Source: Methanoregula sp. (GTDB lineage: Archaea > Halobacteriota > Methanomicrobia > Methanomicrobiales > Methanospirillaceae). From it: a stretch of 64,000 nucleotides of DNA. The notes beneath the pieces were generated by a model. It saw only the letters and a list, made by a program, of their open reading frames with translations. It was not told where the DNA came from and searched no databases. Position 1 is the first letter of the stretch, and every line of letters begins with the position of its first letter. The DNA lies in assembly GCF_023227875.1 (NCBI RefSeq), contig NZ_JALOCH010000004.1:1-64000 (forward strand), read 5' to 3'. The translations under genes were made by a program, and so were the position numbers. Positions 1 to 9,484 of this stretch are shown piece after piece.

Positions 1-113
1 TTCGGGAGTGATCTCAAAGCTCGACGATTTCTTATACAACTGAAAGAAATCTCCTTGAAAATGATTGTCTGTAACCTTCACAGGTTCTTACAATTTTTCT
101 TCGTGAAGGTTTT

Positions 114-713
114 CTACAGAGCAAAAATTTCAATTATCCCCAGCAACACCCCGATTATCGTTATTAAAATGACCAGTTTCCAGGAAAACGGCAGATACGT
201 GTCAAATTTATTGTTTATCGCATCCTCAATTTTTTTAACATCCTTTACGGTAGAACTTACATTGATCGATATTTTCTCATAGAGGAAGTCTTTTCCTTCT
301 GAAAACTTGCGGGAGAATATATCTATCTGGGCTTCCTTTTTCTTATCATCTGTGTTTTTTTGTATCCCATCCAGGATAGAATTCATTCGTTCTGTAATCT
401 GGTAAAATTCAAGCAGTTGTGCAAAGAGTACCTTATCAAAGAGAATGAGATTCCCGGAAAAGACCTTATTCTTCACGCCGTTACGGACCTCGGCTATATC
501 AGTGGCCAGTTGTTCGAATGATTTCGTTTCCCGGTATATCTCAAATGCCGTGATGAACGACCGTAACAAAGAAGAGAGGGCCGGCAACTCATTTATGTAG
601 ATTTCATCCCTTCTGTCCTCAATTTTCTGGGCGATCCGGCCAAAGTAGCCGGCAAGAGCACCGAATGCCGCAATTACGACAGAAATAGTGATGGTTACAG
701 CATCAGTTATCAT
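114..713 (-). CDS. Two-transmembrane hypothetical protein
   Basis: A 199-residue protein with one hydrophobic helix at the N-terminus (about residues 5-24) and one at the C-terminus (about 178-198). A long charged, helical, probably cytoplasmic middle section lies between them. No enzyme motif is visible and I do not recognise the family. It is read in the same direction as the next gene (stop at 738), whose stop lies 25 bases upstream of this start, so the two may be co-transcribed. It may be a membrane-anchored scaffold or sensor; that is only a guess from topology. Confidence 0.7.
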   Translation of the reverse strand: MITDAVTITISVVIAAFGALAGYFGRIAQKIEDRRDEIYINELPALSSLLRSFITAFEIYRETKSFEQLATDIAEVRNGVKNKVFSGNLILFDKVLFAQLLEFYQITERMNSILDGIQKNTDDKKKEAQIDIFSRKFSEGKDFLYEKISINVSSTVKDVKKIEDAINNKFDTYLPFSWKLVILITIIGVLLGIIEIFAL

Positions 714-737
714 AGATATCGGATTGCATCAGGATTG

Positions 738-2147
738 TCATCGGAGTACTTTAATATTTTCTTTCAGTTTTATCACCGGGGCTACTTTTTCGTAGACGTG
801 CCTGTAGTGGATCCCTGCAGGATCTTCCGGGAAAACAACCCCGATACTCTTCTTCAGGTCATCCAGTTTGTCAGGAGAAATGCGTTGTTCTTTCACAACA
901 GTACTATCTAATACCCGGTTTACCGCAAACAGGACATTGAGACAACTCTGGTAATTACTCATCATGCACGTCATTTTTTTATCCAGTTTTTTCACTTTGA
1001 TCGTATCCAGTACCGTTCCAGGATCCCCCGATACGTCAACATTCCAATCCGGAGAGGCGATGAACAGGGAACAGGGAGGGGTAAAAAACAGCAATTCCTG
1101 GGACCGGTACCCTTCTATCTGGTTTTGTAAAATTAGGTCGATCTTATTCCGGTTCTTTCCCGATGCATCGATAAACGTCCCTCCTTCCAGTGCCGCTGCG
1201 ATAGCGATCCGGTGATCCGTTGCCATGTCCGAGAACTCAGGCAGGGTCCTTTTGATAAAAATGAGAGTATGGGGTTTGTAAAATTCCAATTTGCCGGCAC
1301 TCTCGGATAACCCGGTATTAATGATTTTTGTAATTTCTTCTGCAAATTTTTTGAATACTCCCCGGTTTTTTGACCCACTTAATTCAGGGCAGGGAAATCC
1401 GCCGCTGGTGACAATATTTGCCCGTTTAAGATTCGAGATGAAACTGAGGAATTCATGAAACGTCATATCGGATACCTGTACATCAAGATTGACGATACAA
1501 CATCCGAAGGGAAATAAATAGACATATGCCCGGGCCTCATATTTTTTTCCGTCTACTGCCAGGGGCTCTGCCGGGATATGAATTTCAAGAGGCAGAAGGT
1601 ACAATAATTTACTTATGTCCTTCCCCGCAGATCGTGCGATTTCCACGGATCTCCGTACGGTCTTCCAGTAACTATGCATGGCATGTCTTTTTTTAAGAGG
1701 TGACAGGGAGGCGCAGAGTGCCGGTATATGGGCCTGGCCCCCGGTATTACGGCCGTCGCATTCGTGTTCCTGGTAATATTGCGCATATCCGGAGGCAGAC
1801 AATAAGAAACGATATTCCGGTTTCAGTATCCCGGGATTTGTGAGAAGGTCCGGAATTACAACGGGTAACATAAGAGATACGTGGGCCTGGAGTATTTTCG
1901 GTAATCCCGGTTCTGTCATCAAAAGAGATATGAATATGATTGACATTATATAACTTTGCAGCTGGCCGTTTACGCTGTGTTTCCGATCCGGAAAGATACT
2001 ATTCTGGATCAACGTGGTGACGCCTGGCAAAACTGTTTTGCCCAGCCCCGTCATTACCCTTTCCCCTGTAAAAAAATCCCTTTCGTTTTTGAGGACAACG
2101 ATTGCCGGGCGGAACTCTGAAACCGAAGATCCGTCACGGGAAAACAA
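738..2147 (-). CDS. Hypothetical soluble protein
   Basis: A long open frame of up to 469 residues whose upstream limit is an in-frame stop. No ATG occurs near the 5' end: the first candidates are TTG at 2147 and ATG at 2057 (MTGLGKTVLPG). The ATG follows a purine-rich GGGGAAAGGGTA stretch and may be the true start. The protein is mixed alpha/beta with no signal peptide or clear motif, and the family is not recognised. Its stop is 25 bases upstream of the two-TM gene, so they probably form a two-gene operon. Confidence 0.6.
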   Translation of the reverse strand: MFSRDGSSVSEFRPAIVVLKNERDFFTGERVMTGLGKTVLPGVTTLIQNSIFPDRKHSVNGQLQSYIMSIIFISLLMTEPGLPKILQAHVSLMLPVVIPDLLTNPGILKPEYRFLLSASGYAQYYQEHECDGRNTGGQAHIPALCASLSPLKKRHAMHSYWKTVRRSVEIARSAGKDISKLLYLLPLEIHIPAEPLAVDGKKYEARAYVYLFPFGCCIVNLDVQVSDMTFHEFLSFISNLKRANIVTSGGFPCPELSGSKNRGVFKKFAEEITKIINTGLSESAGKLEFYKPHTLIFIKRTLPEFSDMATDHRIAIAAALEGGTFIDASGKNRNKIDLILQNQIEGYRSQELLFFTPPCSLFIASPDWNVDVSGDPGTVLDTIKVKKLDKKMTCMMSNYQSCLNVLFAVNRVLDSTVVKEQRISPDKLDDLKKSIGVVFPEDPAGIHYRHVYEKVAPVIKLKENIKVLR

Positions 2148-2508
2148 ACGGGGATGTTTTTTATTTTCGCCAATACTGCACCTTCACGTCCGGTACCGGG
2201 CAGATGCGGGGTCGTTTTCAGGAAATTCTGAACAGGTGTATCCGGGACTGCAGCGGGGATATGTCTGTCCCAAGGATCTGTTGTTTTCTGCCAGGGCCGG
2301 CCAAACCATAAACGATTTAATCAGAATCCACAGACGCTTACAGGCTTTGAATACTCACATCTCCGGATAGATACTATCTGAATAATTATTGCTCCCGGGT
2401 GCCGGTAACGGGTGACCATTGCTATGGGGTAATCTGTTACCGCGAGGGTACCTGCCGGGTATAAAACAGGTAACGTATTTTGAAAAATAATTGGATCTGG
2501 AGATTACT
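2148..2508. other. Intergenic region between divergent genes
   Basis: About 360 bases separate divergent genes. The part nearest 2509 is AT-rich (ataaaacagg...tgaaaaataat) and probably carries the methyltransferase promoter. I see no gene, RNA or repeat here. Open frames crossing it on the plus strand are antisense to the 738-2147 gene and look spurious. Confidence 0.4.
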
Positions 2509-3351
2509 ATGCAGATTTCTCATCTTTTAGAGACAACAAAAAAACCAGCACTCTATGAAAAAGGCAATGCAGGCATGTGGGAGGATGACCATATCTCCCG
2601 GCACCTGCTCGCACTGCACCTTTCCCAGGACTGCGACGCAGCAAGCAGGAAACGAGGTACCATTGAAAAGACGGTCCGGTGGATAGAGACACACCTGGAC
2701 AACACCCCAAAAACAATTCTCGATCTCGGGTGCGGACCCGGCCTGTATTGCGAACTGCTGGCAGGACACGGGCACCGGGTGACGGGCGTGGATTTTTCAC
2801 AACGCTCCATTGCCTATGCCCGGCAGAGTGCCACACAAAAAGGCCTGAAGATCGATTACCTTCATGAGAATTACCTCGACCTCTCCGGTGAGGACCTGTT
2901 CGACCTGGTGATCCTGATCTTCTGCGATTTCGACGTGCTCGTCCCTGCTGACCGGGCCCGGCTGCTGGAAAATATTTATCGTGCACTGAAACCGGGAGGC
3001 CTGTTCATCTTCGATACGCTCAATCCGAAAGCACCGGCCGCAATGAACGTCCCGGGAAAATCCTGGGAAGTTGCAGATGGCGGGTTCTGGAGGGCCGGGC
3101 CGTATCTGGCTCTCTCTGAGACCATCCACTATGAAGAGGCACAGGTGATCCTCCAGCAGCATGTTGTCTGTTCGGAACCGGATGTGCCGGCCGTGTACCG
3201 GTTCTGGACGCATTACTACCGGCATGAGGACCTGGTCTCCATCCTGGATACCGGGGGATTTTCCGTTGTCGGGACCACGGAAGACCTGTTGCCTGATGAC
3301 GGGTCGGGGACGCATGATATGGTCACATTCTATGTGACACAAAAAAAGTGA
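2509..3351 (+). CDS. Class I SAM-dependent methyltransferase
   Basis: A 280-residue Rossmann-fold methyltransferase. Motif I is LDLGCGPG at residues 71-78, followed by an acidic residue after the second strand (VTGVDFS), a motif II-like FDLVILIFCDFDVL, and the post-motif LKPGGLFIFDTLNP. The ATG at 2509 was chosen over the upstream TTG at 2491 because GGAG lies six bases before it. The family methylates small molecules or proteins using S-adenosylmethionine; nothing in the context reveals the substrate. It stands alone between a divergent gene and a lipoprotein gene. Confidence 0.9.
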   Translation: MQISHLLETTKKPALYEKGNAGMWEDDHISRHLLALHLSQDCDAASRKRGTIEKTVRWIETHLDNTPKTILDLGCGPGLYCELLAGHGHRVTGVDFSQRSIAYARQSATQKGLKIDYLHENYLDLSGEDLFDLVILIFCDFDVLVPADRARLLENIYRALKPGGLFIFDTLNPKAPAAMNVPGKSWEVADGGFWRAGPYLALSETIHYEEAQVILQQHVVCSEPDVPAVYRFWTHYYRHEDLVSILDTGGFSVVGTTEDLLPDDGSGTHDMVTFYVTQKK

Positions 3352-3467
3352 GGGCGGGACCTGATCACCACTTTTTTGCCGGTTTGTTCTTCCCAAACGC
3401 GGTGATCGCGGCAAACGGATGTATCCCTATCCCAACCTATATCCTTCCACCCGGATAGGATCAGGGT

Positions 3468-4175
3468 ATGAAACTATCCGGAACAGTAATAGTTCTCGTT
3501 CTCATCGCTCTTCTCCTGTCAGCCGGGTGCACCACATCGTCACCGGCCTCTGTCACCCAGTCGTCACCTGTCCCGAGCACCCCGGGTGGACCGATGGCCA
3601 CCTGGCCAGTCACAACCGCAGCCGCGGAACCGCCCGTCCCTGCCGTCACCGCCAGTGCCCCGCAGGTCACCGTCACCGTGATCCACTATATTATCCCGAC
3701 AAAGGCCTGGAAGGATACAGACCTCCACTTCGCCTTCGAGGCGCCGCAGGACTGGGTCGTCACGACCCGGCTGGTGAGCCTGCCCGAGGGATCGCAGGGC
3801 CTGATGTACAAGACCGAACTCGTCCCGGATGACGCCTTCTCGATCATCACCTATCCCGTCAACCTCAACCAGGACCAGGCGTACCGCGATACGTTCCGGA
3901 ACTGGAGACCGGCACCGGTCGAGACCACCGTCGACATAAACGGGATCACGTTTGGCCGGTTCGAGACCTCGGCATACGGAGAGACCCATGTCGGGTATGT
4001 GGCCCAGAAAGCCAGTGCCAACGATCTCGGGTATGCAAGCGTGATCACCTATACGGCGAACAGCTCCCGCATGTTCGAACAGGATGATTTCGAGAAGGTT
4101 GTTTCATCGTTTACATATTTCACCAAGGATAAGGCGGTCAATGTGACGGGTACGGAGATCCCAAGGGTGCGGTGA
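3468..4175 (+). CDS. Secreted lipoprotein
   Basis: A 235-residue protein with a signal sequence ending in a lipobox (LLSAGC, Cys21), so it is expected to be lipid-anchored outside the cell membrane. A Thr/Pro/Ser-rich linker (about 22-70) leads to a compact domain (about 78-225) with a PsbP-like strand pattern (FAFEAPQDWVVTT..., ending VVSSFTYF). A TATA-like cctatat at about 3437 lies 25-30 bases ahead of the ATG. The role is unknown. Monocistronic as far as seen. Confidence 0.85.
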   Translation: MKLSGTVIVLVLIALLLSAGCTTSSPASVTQSSPVPSTPGGPMATWPVTTAAAEPPVPAVTASAPQVTVTVIHYIIPTKAWKDTDLHFAFEAPQDWVVTTRLVSLPEGSQGLMYKTELVPDDAFSIITYPVNLNQDQAYRDTFRNWRPAPVETTVDINGITFGRFETSAYGETHVGYVAQKASANDLGYASVITYTANSSRMFEQDDFEKVVSSFTYFTKDKAVNVTGTEIPRVR

Positions 4176-4363
4176 GGACCTTACTCTTTTCCTTTCGTCC
4201 CGGATCCGAACTTATACGAGGTTACTGAAATACCTGGTTGCCACCGGATACCGTGTCCACGGGCCGAAAAAAGTGATCGGCCGGGACGCCGTCCCGGGAT
4301 CTTCTCAGCGGCGCCGGTTCCCTAAAACCAATCTTTATGGGCACCGGTACCCATCCCTCCTGC

Positions 4364-4705
4364 ATGCCATACATGATGGATTATATGTGGGGTGGCAGCG
4401 GGTACGGGTTCCCGCTGTCTGGCCTGGGGATGATGATCTTCTGGCTCCTCATCTTTCTCGTTATTGCCTGGCTCGTGTACCGGGATGCGAACAGCCGCGG
4501 GATGAACGGGCTGCTCTGGGCCATCCTTGTCATTATCCCGATGATCGGGGTCCTGTTCCTCGTCATCTATATCATTATCCGGGAGACCGGGCCGCGGGGG
4601 ACGCCCGGGGAATTGAGCCCGCTTGACATCGTGAAGGAACGGTACGCGAAAGGGGAGATCACCAGCGAACAGTTCCAGAAGATGAGCGAAGACTTAAAAA
4701 AGTGA
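4364..4705 (+). CDS. Small membrane protein with SHOCT-type C-terminus
   Basis: About 113 residues: a Met/Gly-rich start, two hydrophobic helices (MMIFWLLIFLVIAWLVY and LLWAILVIIPMIGVLFLVIYII), and the C-terminal motif ERYAKGEITSEQFQKMSEDL. That motif is the SHOCT (short C-terminal) domain found on many small prokaryotic membrane proteins. The ATG at 4364 is preferred because a TATA-like ctttat lies about 28 bases upstream, implying a leaderless message; ATG 4337 in the same frame would overlap that box. Function unknown. Confidence 0.8.
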   Translation: MPYMMDYMWGGSGYGFPLSGLGMMIFWLLIFLVIAWLVYRDANSRGMNGLLWAILVIIPMIGVLFLVIYIIIRETGPRGTPGELSPLDIVKERYAKGEITSEQFQKMSEDLKK

Positions 4706-4794
4706 TGAGCGGGTAAACGGCCCGGTGTACCAGAAAAATATACCGGGGGACTTGAAAGGCCCCATTATCCGGAGATGGTGCTGGCTTCCACCGG

Positions 4795-5037
4795 CTACCG
4801 GAGCATCCGGATAAGTTCGTCTTTTGAGTGCCCTTTCCATATCGCGACTTTTGTAAGAATATCGTTTAATGTGCCGGGGGCAATCTCGTTATGCAGCGGG
4901 ATGGTTATCGTATGATCTCCTGCAGGTGTTGTACACTTCAGCTGGGCATGGCTCCCCCGCTGCCTGATGACCGTGTATCCGAGGCGGGATAAGACTTTAA
5001 TGAGGTCTTTGCCGCTAACAACCGGTAGCCCGGGCAA
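4795..5037 (-). CDS. hicA: HicA-type mRNA interferase toxin
   Basis: An 80-residue protein of the HicA family (double-stranded RNA-binding-like fold). The conserved pattern SGKDLIKVLSRLGYTVIRQRGSH contains the catalytic Gly-Ser-His, and the C-terminal half ITIPLHNEIAPGTLNDILTK is also typical. HicA cleaves mRNA and is neutralised by the HicB encoded just upstream; the two frames overlap by 23 bases. Here hicB precedes hicA, the less common order. Length and motifs are normal, so the pair is probably functional. Confidence 0.9.
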   Translation of the reverse strand: MPGLPVVSGKDLIKVLSRLGYTVIRQRGSHAQLKCTTPAGDHTITIPLHNEIAPGTLNDILTKVAIWKGHSKDELIRMLR

Positions 5038-5239
5038 CCGTACCTACCTCGGTCTCAGATATTGAAAGGATGCGGATATTCTCTCCTCTGCCCAGTTCAT
5101 CTTCAAAATGGAGCATGACTGCTTCACGGATGTTTTCCATCAGCTCATCGAGCGTTTTCCCCTGCGTGAAAATGTCAACACCGATACCCCGGCCGCACCA
5201 GTAGCCGCTATCGGAATAGATTTCAAATTTAACGAGCAT
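5015..5239 (-). CDS. hicB: HicB-type antitoxin
   Basis: About 74 residues from ATG 5239 (MLVKFEIYSDSGYWCGRGIG). The partial RNase H-like HicB fold is visible, with the typical GIGVDIFTQGKTLDELMENIREAVMLHFED stretch. No DNA-binding tail is present after it, so autoregulation may depend on HicA or another factor. An upstream ATG at 5278 is in frame, but the shorter form begins like other HicB proteins and has GGATG just before it. It is coupled by overlap to the toxin gene. Confidence 0.85.
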   Translation of the reverse strand: MLVKFEIYSDSGYWCGRGIGVDIFTQGKTLDELMENIREAVMLHFEDELGRGENIRILSISETEVGTVARATGC

Positions 5240-5689
5240 GAGAGCACATCCGTTGTAACGTAATGTACTGTGCTGCATGGTGGGCGATAATCTTTTTGCA
5301 GGGAGACATTTTCACATAACGTGGGAGGAGATATTCCGGTTCCTCCGTTCAGATCTAAAAAATTGGGGGATTTTTAGGGGGCTCGAAGCGATTTAAGAAT
5401 CGCAGTACGATCCCGGCAAGGGGAATATCATTTGTTCCGGCATTCGATTTATCACCAGGTTTTCCATCCCCGGGACTTGCATTTTCTTAAAAATTCGCCA
5501 AACCTCCGGAAATACTGTTTCTCAGTCACCCGGAATTCCTTGTTCATATGTTTCCGGGCTTTGGTTGAGTCGTGCCGTAACCAGAATCCGGTTATCTTAA
5601 CGGTGTGAGACATACTGAATTGAGTGTATTTCACAGCTTATTTTCAATCTTTGTGGTCATGATAAGAACTAACGCCGGAGAGGATTGAG

Positions 5690-5796
5690 GGGCTTTGATT
5701 ATAAAATGAAATTTTTAAAATAGCGGAGGATAATCAGGGTATTTTACGAGGAATTGATGATTTTATCGTGCGTTTGGGAAGGAACAAAATGTTCCC
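5690..5796. repeat. Dispersed intergenic element, copy 1
   Basis: This copy starts with GGGCTTTGATTATAAAATGA (5690-5709, continuing AATTT) and ends with a palindrome, GGAACAAAATGTTCC (5781-5795). Copy 2 lies at 12774-12880. Start-to-palindrome spacing is nearly identical in the two copies (about 88-90 bases), while the middle is diverged. Both lie in non-coding DNA shortly upstream of a plus-strand gene. It could be a regulatory site, a small RNA gene or a mobile miniature element. Confidence 0.55.
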
Positions 5797-5890
5797 TGCA
5801 ACAGGAAGAAAAACTCCCTGGCGGAGAACTGGCGGAAATTCTATAGATCGGCAGCTATAAATCATGTTTTTTATTAGACTTTTAAAACGT

Positions 5891-5900
5891 AATATTTATA
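5891..5900 (+). promoter_or_regulatory. TATA box of the 5934 gene
   Basis: AATATTTATA sits about 38 bases before ATG 5934. This places the expected transcription start near 5920, after the in-frame ATG at 5901, so the box decides the start codon of the following gene. Confidence 0.5.
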
Positions 5901-5933
5901 ATGTCACGCACTATCCAGCTTCTGATTATTATG

Positions 5934-6800
5934 GCACCGACCGCGAGGTATCTTTTTCCCGGAACAGTGAAGCAGATCACATCCCGTGGACAGGCACTGG
6001 ATGTCATCCTTGAGTTTGATAATCCCCGTCTCGACATCCCCGTCACGATAACGATTGATGCGAATGCCCTTCTTCCGTTGAAGAAAAACACTCCTGCATA
6101 CGCGGTTATCCTGCGGAGGAAAGGAGTGAAAAAGTCCTGCCGGGAGAAGAAGATGGTCACAGTAAGACATCCGACTCAAGACGGCTGGGTGACGATTGAG
6201 AGAGGGCCGGCGACCGATGCAGAGATCGCAGCCGCAAAAGAGAAGGCAGGAACCCATGCCTCTGAAGCCCAGAGAGAAGCCTGGAAGAACGGGTTCCTTT
6301 TCCAGAGCGCCTACCACGATAGAATTATCGAGGTCCGGGCGAAGAAGAGCGGGTGCGAATCTGAGAATTGTTTATACCAGTTTGAGACATTTCTCCGGTC
6401 CGACAGGAAATTCTGGGATACCATCCCTTACGGTACGGATTGCGAGGCCAGAATCCGGAATGTCCGTGACGGATATAGTCATGGTGCCGGAAACCCCACG
6501 GGAGACCGTGAGGCCTGGAGCCATGGGTATGCAACCCATGCGGCATTCAAAGCACAGTTCGGTTCGGACATATCGGCCTGTGCAGACGGCCCGACGCTGG
6601 CGGGATTCATGTACAACGGGGACAAAGAAGGTTGCGATGTGTTCAACACCTCCATGTTTACCGTAAAAAAACCCGGTCCGGGAAACAAGAAATCCCGTGA
6701 AAAGGATACGGAAGAGCCCGTGATTTGGCCGGTACCGGTCAACCTCTACGAGGAGAAAGGACCTATCGGGCGTGCGGATGTTGTAGTGACGACGGTCTGA
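5934..6800 (+). CDS. Hypothetical protein with TOBE-like N-terminus
   Basis: 288 residues from ATG 5934; an ATG at 5901 is excluded because it lies before the expected transcription start. The first 60 residues (FPGTVKQITSRGQALDVILE... followed by ITIDANALLPL and AYAVILRRKGV) have the strand pattern of TOBE ligand-binding domains, a weak resemblance only. The remainder is hydrophilic with scattered Cys and His and no recognised motif. The stop is 16 bases before the phosphoesterase gene, so the two are probably co-transcribed. Confidence 0.7.
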   Translation, partial: APTARYLFPGTVKQITSRGQALDVILEFDNPRLDIPVTITIDANALLPLKKNTPAYAVILRRKGVKKSCREKKMVTVRHPTQDGWVTIERGPATDAEIAAAKEKAGTHASEAQREAWKNGFLFQSAYHDRIIEVRAKKSGCESENCLYQFETFLRSDRKFWDTIPYGTDCEARIRNVRDGYSHGAGNPTGDREAWSHGYATHAAFKAQFGSDISACADGPTLAGFMYNGDKEGCDVFNTSMFTVKKPGPGNKKSREKDTEEPVIWPVPVNLYEEKGPIGRADVVVTTV

Positions 6801-6815
6801 GGGGAGGGGGTTATC

Positions 6816-7682
6816 ATGATTATTGCTGTTTCCGATGTGCACCTGGGATGGGACGACGACAAGGAAAACGTCAAAAAGCAGGACGAGTTCCTGGACTTTC
6901 TCAATTACTGCGATACCAGTAAGATCGATCATCTGGTCCTGCTGGGCGATATCTTTGATTTCTGGGCAAGGAGCAATGCACGTATCTTCTCGACCGGCAG
7001 CCAGGACGCGGCTATCCGGAAGATCGTGAAGACGAATGAGGAGATCTTCTCAAGACTCACATCCCTGCATGCCAAGGAGGTACATTATGTTGTGGGTAAC
7101 CATGATTACCTGGTCCACGACCTGCATGCAACGAACCCGGAGACCTACCCGTTCTCCATAGACAAAAAGCTGCGACTTTCCGACGGGGGCAAAAATTTCT
7201 TCTTCACGCACGGGTATGACCTGGACGTGCGGGTGAACATGGAATTGTTCAAGATGAGCGTGGACAGTTATGAAAAGACCTGTTTTGCCCTCTCGTTCAT
7301 GACCGACCGGACCGGCTGGGCAGCCGTGAACGGGTGGGGCCTTGGCGAGAAGATCAGCCAGTTCATGGATGCGCTCAAGTATATGAACACGGAGCCTGCG
7401 AAACGGAAAGAATGTTATGCGGCTGTTGAACTGCTGGCCAATTCGCGTGCTGCCGGCCTCTTTTTAGGGATGCGACCCGGGGATAACCTGGTGTACGGCC
7501 ATACCCACCGGCCGTATTATGCACAATGTGCCGGGGGGTATGAGGTCGCCAACACCGGGTTCTGGGCGGGAAAGTCTTCCCGTGACGATAAGGATGTGAA
7601 TACCTACGTGAAGATCGACAACGGGAGGATGAGCCAGTGTACTTTTACCGGAGACGATATCTTCCGACAGAAATGTAGTTAG
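6816..7682 (+). CDS. Calcineurin-like metallophosphoesterase
   Basis: 288 residues with all metal-binding motifs of the family in order: SDVHLG (D-x-H, residues 6-11), GDIFDF (GD), GNHDY (GNHD), FTHGYD, and VYGHTHRP (GHTH). The fold and length resemble UDP-2,3-diacylglucosamine hydrolase-like and other di-metal phosphodiesterases; the substrate in this archaeon is unknown. A strong ribosome-binding site (GGGGAGGGGG) lies just before the ATG. The gene is followed 53 bases later by a membrane protein gene, suggesting one transcript from 5934 to 8974. Confidence 0.92.
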   Translation: MIIAVSDVHLGWDDDKENVKKQDEFLDFLNYCDTSKIDHLVLLGDIFDFWARSNARIFSTGSQDAAIRKIVKTNEEIFSRLTSLHAKEVHYVVGNHDYLVHDLHATNPETYPFSIDKKLRLSDGGKNFFFTHGYDLDVRVNMELFKMSVDSYEKTCFALSFMTDRTGWAAVNGWGLGEKISQFMDALKYMNTEPAKRKECYAAVELLANSRAAGLFLGMRPGDNLVYGHTHRPYYAQCAGGYEVANTGFWAGKSSRDDKDVNTYVKIDNGRMSQCTFTGDDIFRQKCS

Positions 7683-7735
7683 AGCAACAAGGGTCGCAGG
7701 GGATTATGGCTGAAAAGAAGGATGGGTGAATTGTG

Positions 7736-8974
7736 ATGAAAAAGGAACCTGATGAAGATTACCTTGAAGGGAGAATTATCTCCGAAGAAATGAGTATTGA
7801 TATTGTTGAAAAACCCTCTGCCAGCGAGGCAAAAAAACCGAAGCCGGTACAAACAAAACAGGCCGGTATTCCAGCGAAACAGACTGGCACACCTGAGGAG
7901 GAGAACGATACCGATGATTTTGGTCGCCTGCGGGGCGACCTGAACAGCATCCGGTCCTATTGCCAGGACCTGAGGGACTCATGCCACAACCTGAAGTCAA
8001 TAGTAGCAGGGAAACGCGTTCCGCCGGATGAGTACAAAACAACCAGGGAATATGAAAAATTCCTGTACGATTATTCAGAGGACAAAGACCTGATTGAACC
8101 GATCCTGAAAAGCGTCGAAACCCGGATCCGCGTGAATGATGTCATTGCAGACCTGTATTCCGATCAGATCGCAGATATCCGGTGTGGCTGGAACGATATC
8201 CTGTATGCCATGGACATTTTCACCAAGGCCAAACCGGAGAAATTCATGGATCTTGTCAAAGAGATCGATGATCTCCTGTGCAACATGATTGTTCTGTGCG
8301 AGCAGGTAACGCTTCCTAACCGCCTGAACCTGCATCTGGACAATATGCGTATCGGGCAGAAGATGGTATTTTATGATTCATTCAAGGATGAGATCTGTTC
8401 GAAAACGGACGCAACATTCCTTCTGGACTTCATGAGCAAGCAACCGGATGCAATCAAAGGGCTCATTGATACCGAGGCCGGAGTGATCTATAAAGCCAGT
8501 CCAAAACGGTCACGGCAGTGGCTGACATACATCGCAGCCTTGGTGCTGATTGCAGCCGGAGGATTGCTGACATACCTGTTGTCACCGTTCCTCCTCTCCC
8601 TTCTGCCCGGACTGGCGAAAGCCGGAACGGTCACCTGGACGACACTGTTCGTTGCATACGTCGGTGTGATACTCGGCGGCTGCATCCACATCCTTATCGA
8701 TATTGTCAAAGAGAACCAGTCTGCTGCGAGTAAATCCCGGGTATCGGTCACGGACTGGTTCGTGTGGGGCCATATCAATGAGCTTTCGCTGTTTATCGGG
8801 ATTTTCATGCTGTGGTTCTGTTTTATCGGGATTGTCTGGATCAACCAGCTGGACTTTGTTACTTCAGTTGCTGTGGGTTACAGTTTTGACAGTGTGTTTG
8901 ACCTGTTCGTGGCCCGTTTCGATAAGGGAGTCACTACCCGGACGGCAGAGATCAGCAACCTGATCAAAAGCTGA
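7736..8974 (+). CDS. Membrane protein with long cytoplasmic N-terminal domain
   Basis: 412 residues from ATG 7736 (GGGTGA precedes; GTG at 7733 is adjacent). Residues 1-60 are charged and low-complexity. Residues 60-255 are helical and cytoplasmic. Three to four hydrophobic helices follow (WLTYIAALVLIAAGGLLTYL, TTLFVAYVGVILGGCIHIL, ELSLFIGIFMLWFCFIGIVW). Not recognised. Its place after the phosphoesterase hints at a joint membrane-associated role. A run of eight T follows the stop at 8977-8984, a plausible archaeal terminator. Confidence 0.8.
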   Translation: MKKEPDEDYLEGRIISEEMSIDIVEKPSASEAKKPKPVQTKQAGIPAKQTGTPEEENDTDDFGRLRGDLNSIRSYCQDLRDSCHNLKSIVAGKRVPPDEYKTTREYEKFLYDYSEDKDLIEPILKSVETRIRVNDVIADLYSDQIADIRCGWNDILYAMDIFTKAKPEKFMDLVKEIDDLLCNMIVLCEQVTLPNRLNLHLDNMRIGQKMVFYDSFKDEICSKTDATFLLDFMSKQPDAIKGLIDTEAGVIYKASPKRSRQWLTYIAALVLIAAGGLLTYLLSPFLLSLLPGLAKAGTVTWTTLFVAYVGVILGGCIHILIDIVKENQSAASKSRVSVTDWFVWGHINELSLFIGIFMLWFCFIGIVWINQLDFVTSVAVGYSFDSVFDLFVARFDKGVTTRTAEISNLIKS

Positions 8975-9484
8975 TCTTTTTTTTGAATTTTTATGGGAGG
9001 AACCATCCCCGTGGCTTTTGCTGGTCTCAGGATCTTCGCAGGATCAAAAGATCCTCTGATGAAATGATGTCTTCATTATATCCTCCCCAGAAAATGGTCC
9101 GAAAAAAAGAACGGGATTTCCTTATACTATGGCAAGGATCCCTACGATTTTTTTCCGCAACCGCCGGGCCTGCGATATCATTATTCGAAGAACAACTGCG
9201 TTGTTCTTCTCGTGGCTCAGGTCTCCTGCCTTCGTCATCCACCAGCACCAGGCCGGCCGCCGCGGGGAAAAGCGCCCGGAATGTTTCTCATTTCCCTGTT
9301 TTTCCGGCCGGCTGAATGCAGATGTCAACCGTAACTCTTCATGGAGCGAAGTTTGTGATCGGGAGCCGATTTGCTGTATTCACATTTCTCTATTGATCAC
9401 AATATTTAAAATAAATTAATCAATAATACTGGTTTAAAATCAATATATTTATGTGGCACCAGCGGCAATGATCCGATAGAGTCC
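8975..9484. other. Intergenic region with terminator, hairpins and promoter
   Basis: The region begins with an oligo-T run (8977-8984). Two perfect hairpins follow: GGATCAAAAGATCC (9041-9054) and GAAGAACAAC-tgcg-TTGTTCTTC (9187-9209). They belong to the variable-stem hairpin family seen elsewhere in the window. The 3' end has a TATA-like caatatattta at 9441-9451 serving the 9485 gene. I see no credible coding sequence. Confidence 0.5.

Noticed and set aside
1..282. Plus-strand open frames at the left edge (for example to 282, or a short frame ending at 43)
   Set aside because: The long one is antisense to the 3' end of the two-TM gene. The short one could be the end of a gene lying outside the window, but the available residues are too few to judge.
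2797..3414. Long minus-strand frame opposite the methyltransferase
   Set aside because: Antisense shadow of a clearly recognisable enzyme gene; no family resemblance.
5452..5634. 60-residue basic minus-strand frame
   Set aside because: Protein-like at its C-terminus, but no ribosome-binding site, promoter or relative; it lies in a region occupied by the dispersed element.
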